Assembly: GCF_001653235.2 (NCBI RefSeq)
Contig: NC_035793.1
Span: 4,402,001-4,466,000 of the forward strand
Direction of reading: 5' to 3'
Source of the DNA: Pochonia chlamydosporia 170
Lineage: Eukaryota > Ascomycota > Sordariomycetes > Hypocreales > Clavicipitaceae
Length of the DNA stretch: 64,000 nucleotides
The notes beneath the pieces are model-generated. The model had not been told where the DNA came from, did no database searches, and worked only from the letters and a program-made list of their open reading frames with translations. Made by a program: the position numbers and the translations under genes. Positions 11,830 to 22,800 of this stretch are shown in pieces; position 1 is the stretch's first letter; every line of letters begins with the position of its first letter.

Positions 11830-12469
11830 TTCTGTTCTCAGGGGATACTCGATATCTCAAAGACCTGACCGTAGTGTTGTCTGGAAACCACGCGAATGGA
11901 TCCCAATCGGCAATCATGGTCTACCCTGTGGGTTTGGTCGAAGCGCGGCCGCTAATGCAGCTTTCAGTTACCAGCGCAGCGCAATCGACGCGCGCGTATG
12001 CCGTGTTGCTGGGGGTAAGAATAAAACATCGAAGAATAAAGCACATCAAGCTTGCCTGGTGTACGGTCACGCGAGACTACGTACATTGCGAGAGTGCAGT
12101 GGCCAGGACTTGTTCACCGACTTAGCGAGAGGAGGCAGCACGCTCCCTTTGAATGTGCGCAATAGTTGAGATTGAGCATGCCGTCGAATGTAATTGCTCG
12201 TCCTCTGCAGCCGTAAGTTCGTCATGATCATGGGTCATCATGCAGTCGATTCAAGTCGAAAAGCTCGTCCAAGGCTAAAAAGAATTGCGGCAAGAAAAAA
12301 AAGGGGTTTGACAAAGGAAATAATACACCATATTGGTGAGATTGCCGCACTGAAATGCGCAAAATGAATGTGCCGACCCAGCTCGGGAGTCCTTCTCATG
12401 CCCCGTCCTTCACTCGAAAACCCCCCTTCCCCCAAGCTCCTCTCCAGATCCCAAGAACCAGGGCCTGGC

Positions 12470-12811
12470 TTACATCAGAGCAACGACAAGCATACCAGCA
12501 ACACCAGCAAAGGCAATTTTGGTAGCGTCCAGAGCGCCAGCGGCGTTCTGAGGTCCCTTAGTAGTAGGAGCCGGCGCAGTAGTCGCAGGAGGAGGGGTGA
12601 AAGAGGTCATGCCGCCGGTTGGCATGTAGGTGGTCGAGTTGTGGCCCCAGGTCGAGGTGACGGTGTGAGCACGAGAAAGGGTAATGGTCTTGACCAACGT
12701 CGTGGTGCTGGTGCAAGTGGTGGTCGAGGTTGGTGCGGCGCTGGTGACGGCGCTGGTGTCCGCGAGGGCAAGAGCCGGTAGGACAGCGAAAACAAGCTTG
12801 GTCAGATGCAT
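12470..12811 (-). CDS. small secreted Thr/Ser-rich GPI-anchored protein
   Basis: Intronless gene of 113 residues. The signal peptide MHLTKLVFAVLPALALA is followed by a Thr/Ser-rich mature part (TSTTTCTSTTTLVKTITL, then PPPATTAPAPTTKGP) and a C-terminal hydrophobic tail (IAFAGVAGMLVVALM) preceded by small residues (NAAGALDA) suitable for GPI attachment. The core 'CTSTTTLVKTITLSRAHTVTST' style is common in small fungal wall proteins of unknown function. One N-glycosylation sequon (NST) is visible. The product is expected to end up covalently in the cell wall. Both flanks are non-coding, so context gives no further hint. Confidence 0.8.
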   Translation of the reverse strand: MHLTKLVFAVLPALALADTSAVTSAAPTSTTTCTSTTTLVKTITLSRAHTVTSTWGHNSTTYMPTGGMTSFTPPPATTAPAPTTKGPQNAAGALDATKIAFAGVAGMLVVALM

Positions 12812-15800
12812 TTTGTCTGTTGTCTTTATTCCTTTTTATTCTTTTGAAATAGCACTCGGTTCCAACTTTCGAGGGTTGATTTGCCTAGATAGGATGGGTG
12901 TGGATTGCCGACTGGGATATGGAGAAGGCGGGTCAAGGTAGATCGATGCCGTGTAAAAGACTCGAAATCGAGGTAAGCCGTAAATGTAGACGTTCTGGGA
13001 TGATCGGGACTGAAGAGCCACAGTGGTCAAATGGTTGATGTCGTTGTGAGTGATTTCTCAAGATTCTCCTCGGGTAGTGGTGGTGGTGTGTGTACTTGGG
13101 GGCGCGAGTTTGAGGTACAGAGATACTTAAAGCAGTCGAGTCGTAACTTAATCGTGTGGATTTAAAGGAGTGACTTGCGTGAAACGCAGAACGTGTAGAC
13201 TTTGCCAACGAAGCCTGAGAGGTGGTGCGAGCCAGCAGGATAATGCGAAACGTGCTACAGACAAAGAGAAGAGAAGAAGATCAGATGAGACGGGGGCAAC
13301 CAGCATTAGTATGTTGGGGATGGGGTCAGGTCGCGCGACAAAGGTGACTGACTGACTGACTGACTAGACCTGGCCACACCAGACCAGACCAAACCAGGCC
13401 AGGCCAACGTGCTTAGACTCAGACTGGACGCTGAGGGCATTTGACGAGACAAGCGCCGAGATTGTAGGGCAGCCCAGGGCACTTTCCTCAAGTTGCAAGT
13501 GTCCACAGGGGGCGATTGGGCTCCGTCGTGGCTGCCCTCAGACGTGAAGCGCTGGCTACTTGCTCGACTTGGGCACCCCCCATTGGCGCATCTCTAACCA
13601 TTAGTCCCACCGACCCATGTAGCCCATTGGTCTCATGAGGTATCGGAATACCTGGGCAACGGGGCATAATTCTCTATGACAACCATGTCGCAGGGACCCA
13701 TCGGAGTACTTTGCATCCCTGTCTGACATTAGACTGAAGACACCAGATAATTTGAGGCGTTGACTCTAAGTTGGGAAGGAAAGGGATCCAGGCACGTCCC
13801 TTCTCTGCGCCAGACATGGACCTTTCTTGCTCCTGCCCTGATGAACTCCTTGTTTGCTTCGGTTTCAAGATTCACGATGTCATGAACGGCTCGATCCATT
13901 TTCCAGGGGCAGCCGACATGTTCCTTTGGTGCAGCAGCTGCATACAATGATCGCACACCTTGGTCAACGTAATATCCATACCACGCGACGCGCTCTTCAT
14001 AGCGATTGAGGACGTCCCCGCGACCTGGGCACATTCTTGAAATTGGTTTGTGTCAACTTGTTTGGATGGAGCGGCGACGGCGGTACGGAGAGACGGGTCA
14101 ACGGCCATTGTTGACCTGCCCAATGGCAAAAATTTGAGAAGGAAAACTCTGTTATGTCTCTCGGCCGCACTCTTTGTCTCAGTCACGCCCCTCCCTGACC
14201 ATATCTTGACTTACACGTTCGCACGCACGGACTCGACCTTGACTGATCTGTTTCTCACCCTCAACTTCGAGGAGTAAGAGGACGACTGTTGGACCCACGC
14301 GTTATGTTGATTGTCTCTGTTCCTGATTCTCTTTTTTTTTCACCTGTCCCCGGTGGCAACAAGAACAGCAATCGACGGTCAATCGAATGATTGCCCAGAC
14401 TTTGGCCAGAAGATGAGTCCTGTGACACTGATGGATCTACCAATAATTAGCGCACACCGCCATGACGGTTCTTTTGCCTGACCATCTATAGTAACCCCCC
14501 CACATTGGTGATGTTCGCCTTTCGGCCTGCCACTTACGAAATCTCTTTGCCCCTCCCCCAGAATTGCGTTCTGTCATGATTGGAGTTGTTCAATGACCTG
14601 TCACCCTGTGCAGTTTAAAATTTGGATAATCTCTTTCTCTTACATTGATTGGACCAATGGCCACCGGCTCCACCAGCCATGTCCTGCAATGGCAACCTGT
14701 GTTCCTGACGCTTAGCCTATTTCGGGTGCCTTGCTTCAAAGGAGGCGCCTGACTTTGTTCTCCTCCTGCCTTTGACTTGTCATGATGCTCACCCATGCCG
14801 CAATTCAACAGCACAGGACGAGCGCAGGACACCGCTGCAATTGTCTGGTTTGGCCTGTGTAAGTTCGCCAAGAGCCCGGTTATATTGCAATAGGGGCCTT
14901 GGTTGCAGCCCTATTTTTGGAATAGAGACAACACCTCATTGCTCCTGGTCTCCTGGGAATAGAATCCAGGACACCACAATTGATGCCAGGTTTGCTCTGT
15001 CTTTGCCACCTCAGCGCCAGAGTCTTTGATGGAAAGTCACGCTCAAATCAGAGCACTTTCGTCCAACCAATCGGCCGAGTGTCGCCTACCAGACCTCTTC
15101 ATCCTTGCAAGAAACCCATGTGGCCAGGCGAATCGCCTAGCTGAGTTGGCTTGCTCCAGGAGGGAAGCCAACCCTCATTTCGGTTCTTATTTGCTCGACT
15201 TTCGTCTCATTTGACGCCCATTGCACTCCATACCGTAGGTTCTATTACGACCTCATTTCCGTTTCGCCCCAAAGAAAAAAGTTTAATGATGATCATCTTC
15301 AAACGCAGAAGGCTCTTGGGGCCCCAAGCTCTTTTCGGAACGCTAGTCCGGATGAATACCCGAACCAACTTGCTCCGGCTTGTCTCCGTGGTTCACCTCA
15401 AAAGTACTGTTGATCTCAGTCTTTGGAGTTTCCGGGAAGTTTGTACCACGATGCACAAATATCGGGAATTTTGGCTGCCGTGTGACGACGTGCAAATGTC
15501 GTACGTAAAGAAATAGAACTCGTCTGAGCGGAAGTCCTAAGATTAGCAATGCCCAATGCTGCTCGTTGAGTTTTGAAACTGGGGATTTGCTGAATGCGTG
15601 ACGCAAACAGTGTTCAGACTTCAGCCTCAGCAGCTATTCTATCAATCAAGTAAGACAAGCAAAAGAGAGCGGTGAACAGGCGAGGTGAGGCGAGGCGAAC
15701 GGAAATAGTTCCCAGCTAGGGAAACTTGACAGAGCCAAAATACATAAATCTACACTTCCGACACTCTGGACTGCGAATACGATGCAAATTGAATCCGGTC

Positions 15801-16031
15801 CTAAGGTTGGGGACGAGAGCATGTCAAGTCAAGTCAAGCCAATTCCCTTCGTCGCTCCTTCCACCTAAAATCGATTTGGCAGTCGGTCAATTCTACCTGC
15901 GCAATAATGGAAGAAAAAAGTCAGCCCTTCCTCTCTCCTTCAAAGGCGGCTGTCTACGGTTTTGGACTTGCCATTATTATCACGTCATAATCGCTATTGT
16001 CAACATCCATTTATTGAGGCCCATCTCTACC
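12812..16031. other. 3.2 kb intergenic region with short simple repeats
   Basis: No supported gene. Contains a (TGAC)5 microsatellite at 13345-13365 followed by a degenerate CCAGACCAGACC / GGCCAGGCC stretch to about 13406, a GGCGAGGTGAGGCGAGGCG stretch at about 15679-15697 and a (GTCAA)3 run at 15823-15838. Short frames on both strands show no family features. Confidence 0.5.
13345..13365. repeat. (TGAC)5 microsatellite
   Basis: Five perfect tandem copies of the tetramer TGAC between two genes, followed by degenerate CCAGA-type repeats. Confidence 0.95.
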
Positions 16032-17385
16032 ATGGAGCATCTCGAGCACCCAGCGCATCCAGGGACAGTCCTTGCTGGCGTATATTGGCGGCAATGCCAT
16101 CCGAATCACCGTCTGAAGGCTCGATTTCCTACTGATCTAGATGCACTTGACTACGAACATCCCGTGCAAAGAAGACGTGCCATGCGATCTTATTGCCGAT
16201 GGTTGACTGGATGCGGCCCAGCGAAAATGAACTTCATCGTTCAAAAGGCCACCCACCAAACATGCCTGGCGGCAGCGAAACGGGGACTCAAGTCCATGAC
16301 TCACGAACATTTTGAGTTGCTTGTTAACCTCAAGACCTGGAACAGATTCTGTGAGTGCTTGAACCAATGTCTTGGAGCGACGCAAAATGCCAATGCCTCC
16401 ATTAGTCCTGCTGCTGCCGGCGAAGAGCCGTCCAATCTGCCCCTTTTATAGATTGATGCAACAAGTCGACAATCCAGGTGTCCATTCCAAGACGTATTGT
16501 GCGTATCTGGCAGCAAATCGTGCGACTCTTCCATGGCATCACCAGGCACAGAAGACCACTTGCTCCAGTATTCCGATAGCTTCCTCAGTGTTTACAGAAA
16601 CTATCGAGCTTGTTCGGAAACGCTGCGTTAACACGGACAGGACAGACAGCTCCTTTGCACCATCGGCCAGAGACATTACAGCACAGTGCATTAGCATGCG
16701 AGGGTACTTTGACGCTCTGGACTCAATCTTGTTTGGGTAGAAACAGCAGTTTAACATTCTGCGTCGTATGCTTCATCGCATTCAGGAAGAGTCAAGACAG
16801 TCTGGCGAACAGGGAACCTGTACAGACGATGAACTCCCTATGAACGAATTATGCCAACGCCACCGACTAGCCAGATTGGCAGACATAACCTCCGGGCTTG
16901 TAAGGCAACTTCAATCACTCGGTCAAGAGAGGTTCTCGTCACGATCAATGGGTTGCAACAGTAGTCAAGTTTGGCAAGAGGATTGCAAAGAGCATTCGTT
17001 TGACCCTTCTGACGCTGACTCCAACGAGCTGGCCCAGGAGTACCTTCGAATGGCCCATGCGATTGGGTATATTCGGGTTTTACCCGATATTCCAGGTCGA
17101 CGGCTTCTCATTCCGAAGATTGCCGCTTACTTGCATTTAATATTGAATTCAGAGGACAAAATCGCTCATTTCCAAGACTTTTCGAAGAACGCTCCGTTGA
17201 ACAAGTGGTTTTGCGCTTGGGAAGTTGCAATCAAAGGCATCCAAGCTCAACACCGGAACCCAATATCTGGCTGTCCAAATCATCAAAACTGCCTCCGGAT
17301 ACAGATTATACCTTGTGCGCCCAATGGACAGAGAACACTCGACTTCTGCATTGTGAAGCTTTCAGAGGCGGAGCAAGAGAAGTAA
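16032..17385 (+). pseudogene. unrecognised protein gene interrupted by one in-frame stop (TAG at 16738-16740)
   Basis: Start ATG at 16032 (TACCATGG). Exon 1 (16032-16335, to a GTGAGT donor after ..LKTWNRF) joins at an ATTAG acceptor (about 16390) to a frame that reads to 16737, then TAG, then continues in the same frame to a TAA at 17385. Removing the 55-nt intron gives about 450 codons. The downstream part looks like real protein (EYLRMAHAIGYIRVLPDIP, ..KIAAYLHLILNSEDK). No domain is recognised. The TAG in SILFG*KQQFN could come from a single change of CAG or TGG. Alternatives are a 3n-length intron hiding the stop (I could not find a convincing phase-compatible donor and acceptor pair), readthrough, or a base-call error. 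It could therefore be a living gene. Confidence 0.5.
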
Positions 17386-18212
17386 CATGTCATGCCTCAC
17401 TAGAAGGTATTAAGCATCAAGTTGATAACGCGTCAAGTTGAGGTGGCGGTCACAGCGTCTTTCGGTGTATTCTATCATCAAGCGGTCAAGAAAAGCCAAG
17501 CTTGCACAAAGACATAGATCAAATAGATATAGTTGCTTTTGTGCAAAGCATCAACTCATCCATCAGATATTAATAGAAATCTGCTCAGACAATGTTCCAC
17601 TTGAAACTTGATGCAACACACAAGCCATGGCTATCGTATGTACTAACACGCTTATATACCACTCTGTACCAGTAACCACGAATAAACACATGTCCAGGTC
17701 GAGGATGCCTGCATTGGTTCTTCGTCACCTCCCCGGCGGCATGAAAATAAAAATCCAACTCCGCTTGTACCTCGGTGAGACATAGCTTGATGACATGTAT
17801 GCAATATTACTAAATACTCACAAATCTTGTACTGTATCCATCCGTCATAGAGCCGTGCGTAACGGATGCGTGGCTTCCCGCACTGGTACACTTTTGGGAC
17901 TTGCGCATTTGTGCCTGAATAAACAAACCACCGTCATACCATAGAGCTCCTTGCTTGGAAACCGTGCGTTCTAAAACGAACCATCAAACTATGCACATCG
18001 ATATTTTGCGGAAACAGTTTTATACAACATGAGAAAATATTATTCAAGCGTTAAACTATCCTGGGTATGAACTACTGTTGATTATGCGCGCAAGTGTTCA
18101 AGCATCCGTGCATTCCATTCCTCATCTCAGACAAAAAAGAACATGTCCGTATAATCTGCATCAAATACGCAACTTCTCATGTACGCTCGTATCTCGTGAT
18201 ACATCTCCCCGT
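17386..18212. other. intergenic between convergent genes
   Basis: AT-rich 3'-flanking sequence. Nothing further is seen. Confidence 0.5.
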
Positions 18213-19850
18213 CTATGCAAGCCAGTACCACGCCTTCTGCAACCAGTTCTTGGCAATGCGAGGCTCTTCCGTGGCTTCCAGCTCATCCATCTCCTTCTTG
18301 CCGGTGATGACATCAACCTTGTCGATCGGGATGTAGAGAGCGGTTCGGAACCAAAGCTTGTGACCAACATACAGAATGAGGAAGATTGGGAGGGTAATAT
18401 AAGCAGCGACGAAGTTCTTGGCGTTGAAGGGCATGAATGTCTGGAAACCGTTGGTGATGGTGAGAAGACTGACAACAGTCACCGCAGCATACGTGGCGTA
18501 TGGTTGGAGCGGAGTCTTGTAAGGTAGTGTGTGCAGCAAGTTGTTGAAGATGAGGGCGCGGCGGAAACGCAGATAAGTGATCATGACAACAATCCAGGCA
18601 ACAAAACCGGAGATGGTCGAGATATTGGTGAACCAGGTGAAGACCTCGGAACCAGAGTTGGAGACGTTAAGGTAGGCGAGGAGACCAATGGACCATGTGG
18701 AAAGGACTGCAACCCAGGGTACACCATTGCGGTTGGTGATGCGGAACAACTTGGGGGCCTGGCCGTTCAGCGCCATGGAGTAGAGAACACGACTGCCCGA
18801 GTAGAGGAAGGAATTTCCGGCTGACCAAGCTGAGGTCAGGATGGCGGCATTGATGATGTGGTTCAAAACTGGGATGCCAACGTTCTGAATACCAATGACG
18901 AAGGGCGAGGCACTGGCATCGCTTTTGCCGGCCTCGTTCGCTCCGAGCAGTGTTGGGTCGTCCGAGGGCACAATGATACCAATGACAAGGGAGCCGAAAC
19001 CGTAGAAGATGGCCAGACGCCAGACGAATCGTCGAGCGGCTTTGGGAATGTTGCGTCGTGGAGCAATAGTTTCACCAGCAGCGATAGCAATCAGCTCGGG
19101 AGATGTGATGAAGGCGAAACCAGCAGTGACAAAGGCGTGCCAGTAGCCAAGAAAGCGGCCAGTGCTGCCGGAGGCCTTGTATTCGACGAAAGCTCCAGGG
19201 GTCTTCCAGTAGTGGAATCCAAGCACGCCGTCCGATTTGGGAGCACCGCCAAAGAAAATGACGACACCAAGAATGATGAGACCCATGATGGTGATGAGCT
19301 TGATACTGGCGAACCAAAATTCGGCCTCACCGAAGAAGCTGACGGCGATAATGTTGAGGAAAAGAATAACCACCAAAACGACAGTGATCCATACTGCAAT
19401 ATTGACACTGGCACCCCAGTAGTCAATGATGATACCAGCGGCAGTGGCTTCGGCACCAATGAGAATGGCATATGCGTACCAGTAATTCCAACCAGCGGCA
19501 AAACCAAGACTTGGGTCAACAAAGCGATCAACGAAGTACGGAACAGTAATACCGCGCATAGGCAGATACGTGACCATCTCGGCAAGGCAGTTCATCACGA
19601 CCCAGACAAGCATCATCATGGAGATGTATGCCATGAATAATGGGGCTGGGCCGGTAGATGAGAGAATACCTCCAGAACCGATGAAGAGACCAGTTCCAAT
19701 GGCACCACCAAGGGCCAAAAATTGAATATGGCGACTCTTCAGTCCTCGCGCCAACTGATCATGCTGCTCAGCCAAGTTATACTCTCTATTCTCAGCCATG
19801 GGGCCACCCTCGGAATCGTGGGTGGCATTGGCGCCGTCATGTTTCTCCAT
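18213..19850 (-). CDS. amino-acid permease (AAT/YAT family, APC superfamily)
   Basis: Intronless 545-residue plasma-membrane amino-acid:proton symporter. The soluble N-terminus (MEKHDGANATHD) leads into the signature of TM1, ALGGAIGTGLFIGSG, and about twelve hydrophobic segments follow. Family blocks visible are PAPLFMAYISMM, PFVDRF..SLGFAAGWNYWY, AFVTAGFAFITSPELIAIAAGE (TM6 region), and SAWSAGNSFLYSGSRVLYSMALNGQAPK. The C-terminal tail EEPRIAKNWLQKAWYWLA is typical of fungal members. The frame is open further upstream (to 19925), but the ATG at 19850 fits family length best. Substrate is not decidable (proline, GABA and general permeases share these motifs). A TGATAA GATA-type site at 20348-20353, about 500 bp upstream, could allow nitrogen control by an AreA-like factor; this is inference. 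The antisense frame 18858-19640 is a codon-bias shadow. Confidence 0.93.
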   Translation of the reverse strand: MEKHDGANATHDSEGGPMAENREYNLAEQHDQLARGLKSRHIQFLALGGAIGTGLFIGSGGILSSTGPAPLFMAYISMMMLVWVVMNCLAEMVTYLPMRGITVPYFVDRFVDPSLGFAAGWNYWYAYAILIGAEATAAGIIIDYWGASVNIAVWITVVLVVILFLNIIAVSFFGEAEFWFASIKLITIMGLIILGVVIFFGGAPKSDGVLGFHYWKTPGAFVEYKASGSTGRFLGYWHAFVTAGFAFITSPELIAIAAGETIAPRRNIPKAARRFVWRLAIFYGFGSLVIGIIVPSDDPTLLGANEAGKSDASASPFVIGIQNVGIPVLNHIINAAILTSAWSAGNSFLYSGSRVLYSMALNGQAPKLFRITNRNGVPWVAVLSTWSIGLLAYLNVSNSGSEVFTWFTNISTISGFVAWIVVMITYLRFRRALIFNNLLHTLPYKTPLQPYATYAAVTVVSLLTITNGFQTFMPFNAKNFVAAYITLPIFLILYVGHKLWFRTALYIPIDKVDVITGKKEMDELEATEEPRIAKNWLQKAWYWLA

Positions 19851-22800
19851 GATGCCGTGTGATGGGTGATGCAGTAAGAACGAATGCCGAAATTGCGCAA
19901 ATTGACGAGAGCTACAAGTGGTCAATGTATTTGCGAAGCTTCAATTGCAATTTTTTTTTTGTCGACTCCTGCGGGCAATAGCAAGAAGTAAAAGATGCAA
20001 GTTCTGGGCAGACGCAGTGCGATCCGAATGGGACACACCGGTTTCTGTTTCGTGGCGTCGCAACATAAATACCGGTCACGGCTAAGTGCGCCAAGTGCAG
20101 CTATTTCCGGAAGGCCCCAGCTTGGCGGGTTGGTCGCAGTCAAAAGGACAAGTGCTCGGAAGCAACGCCGCCTCAGCAAAGCTCAATGTGAGTCGCAATA
20201 AAAATTGATCGCCAATTTCTCTCTGATTGAGGGAGCGACCCGAGGGAAATATATGCAAAGAGGATGGGAGGAAGAGAGAAGTAGAAGAATGGAGACAAGA
20301 GAAGATGGGAAAGACCGATGGGCATCGTTGAGGTGCAGGGCAGGAAGTGATAACAAAGTTCGAAAAGTGGGAAGCAGCTCTGGGGCCGACGCCGCTAGCG
20401 GCAGCTGGGTCCTTCCTTCCCTGCCTTGACGCAGCCAGAGTGGGACACTTGGCTCGAGTGTGCCTGCCCCAAGATGCTGAATGGCTTAGGCAAGTGTGGG
20501 TTGCGAGAGGCTGCGAGAGGCTGCAACAAACAAACACACCAAACAACATTGAACCAGACATGAATTATGCACAAGAGAACGACTGCTCCGTCGGATGACG
20601 ACAAGGGTCAGCCCAAGCCGTGTCCAGCCTGTGGCCAGATACTAGCCAGACGCCAGTTTTGGTCAACTTTGACAGCCTCGAGTTGGTCAGGTTTGTGATC
20701 AAAAGGTGGGGTTTTATGACCGGCCCTGACCTGGCTGACCTGTCGCCACTCTTGGCCTCTTGGTCACTTCTCACCACACGGCACAATCAGCCCAGTGCCA
20801 TTTCAGAAAAAAAGAGGACATCAATTTGAAGCAGACATGGAGTCGGGGCGGTGGCACAAAGGGCGCACCAGGACAGGGCGATCAGTATTGTCGGACATCA
20901 CTGGTCTCACAGGAAACGACAAAAATGTATTGCCTACAACTGCGCCAGCGGCTGAGCAGGTATTGTTGCATCAGATGCGACTTACAGACAGCCTCACGAA
21001 TGCGGCATCAAAGACGATCATGATGCTGCGCCCGGCGACTCTTCGACAATGAACAGACAACGACCATCAGACACTACGCAATGGCTTTCCAGAGCAGCGA
21101 ACCAACCCCCCACGAATGGCACGATCGGCCCCAAAACTGCCAACAAGGAAGAGGCGCAATCCTTTGGGCCAGGCAACAATTATGCTCCTTGCCTCCTTCG
21201 CAGCACAATCATAACGAGGCGTTTGTCGGATGTGGCCCACCGTCTTCCAGAAGCGCCCCAGTGGTCTCCCGACGCTGAACCAATGTTTGAAGAGCACGCG
21301 AGTCGTTGAACGGCACCATCCTGGCACATCTTGCTAACCCTCCAGCTTGCGGAGAACTGCGGATCCTATTCTCGACCTTGTTGCGACAAGCCAGTGGGGA
21401 TGAAGCGCTGTGAGAATAGCCTAGAATTCTTGCTTATCTCAATTTCTCCAGTTTGAAGGTCTAAACGAGCCTAACGAGGGGGCCATTGGTGAAAAGAGTG
21501 AAAAGACGGCTCCATCTCGAAACCAATGCCTGTCCTTGAAGATGCGAGATGTTTGAACCGGAGATGAGCATTGTCGTCACAACGATAACCGATTTTCTGT
21601 CTCTCCTACCGACTCGGAAGATTTTTATCGCAGCGAACAAGGTGAAATCACCGTTATTCGTCGTCTGACGGCTTGTTGGTCGAAGTTCAAAATCACGTCA
21701 TAGGCTATTCAAAAGGGAATAGCACGAGCTGCAAGAAGCCATGCGGCGCAAGCCCATCCGCCATGGCATGCAGGTTGGGTTGGTGGGTGCCGGTGGCTTG
21801 CGTTCTGTTCTATTGTGGATAACGGATGTCCCGATGAACCCTCGCCTGCATTGTTCTTGTGACGGAGGGTTGTTAATACACGTATGGTCGAGCTTGACGC
21901 CAAGTTAACAATGGGTTCTGGGCGAGTTCCAGGTGCTTCCTATTTATTGCGCGAATTATGAAGGGTTCTTTCTGGGATGCCAAGTGTCTCAATTCGGCCC
22001 ACGCAACCGAACCACACAATGCCAACTTGAGATCTTCGACTTGGTACTCCGTACAGTTCAGTACAGTCGGGCACAAGACTGTCACAATAATGCCAGGATT
22101 TGGTCACGAACTGCGCTGACAGTCGGAGTGGAGAAAGCACTAAAGCAACTAAAAACCGTCAAAACCACCATGGTTGTGGAACAGGGTGAGATGGGTGGAC
22201 GTGATTTTTGTGAAGACGATTCATGTGGCACCATGAATCTCATGCCAAACTCCACATTACAACTGTTGGCCGACACAAGCCGTTTGACGAGGAGCCACTT
22301 GGAGTTTCGGTCCCTGTCAACCCCAGCAAATCCTCCGCAGAACTCCCCATACTCCAGATTAGCTACAATCTGGATGAAGAGCCTCGCGGCATATTTCGGT
22401 TTATTGGCGTCTAACTCTGATTCCAAGGCGGTTTCGAGAAATTTTCGTAAGAAACTGTGAGTGATCCTTTAATTAACCCTGGCAAGGGACTGGACAGGAC
22501 TGCACGGCGCAGTACGGTATACTCCTTCTCAGACAACGAACATTGTTTGCACTGTTTCTGCCAGCCTCAACCCTGTCGAACATGTCACTTGCTCCCGGGA
22601 AACAGTCATTGTTCTTCCAAAAGCCACCAAATTGCGATGGCCTTACCTCAAGCGGGTTATCAAATGCGTCACGAACTGCCAGTCTATTATTAGTCAAATA
22701 TCGCTTCAGCTGAATAGCCTCAACGACCACGCGGCCGGCTATCGGCGCACGGTTGCAATCCTGCATGCCTGCATCGTCAGACTCCCGAGTTTACCTCCAC

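Noticed and set aside
18858..19640. 260-codon plus-strand frame antisense to the permease
   Set aside because: Asp/Asn/Thr-rich composition typical of the reverse complement of a hydrophobic coding sequence; no domain.
20082..20561. 159-codon minus-strand frame upstream of the permease
   Set aside because: Ser/Pro/Cys-rich translation of a pyrimidine-rich promoter and leader; no domain.
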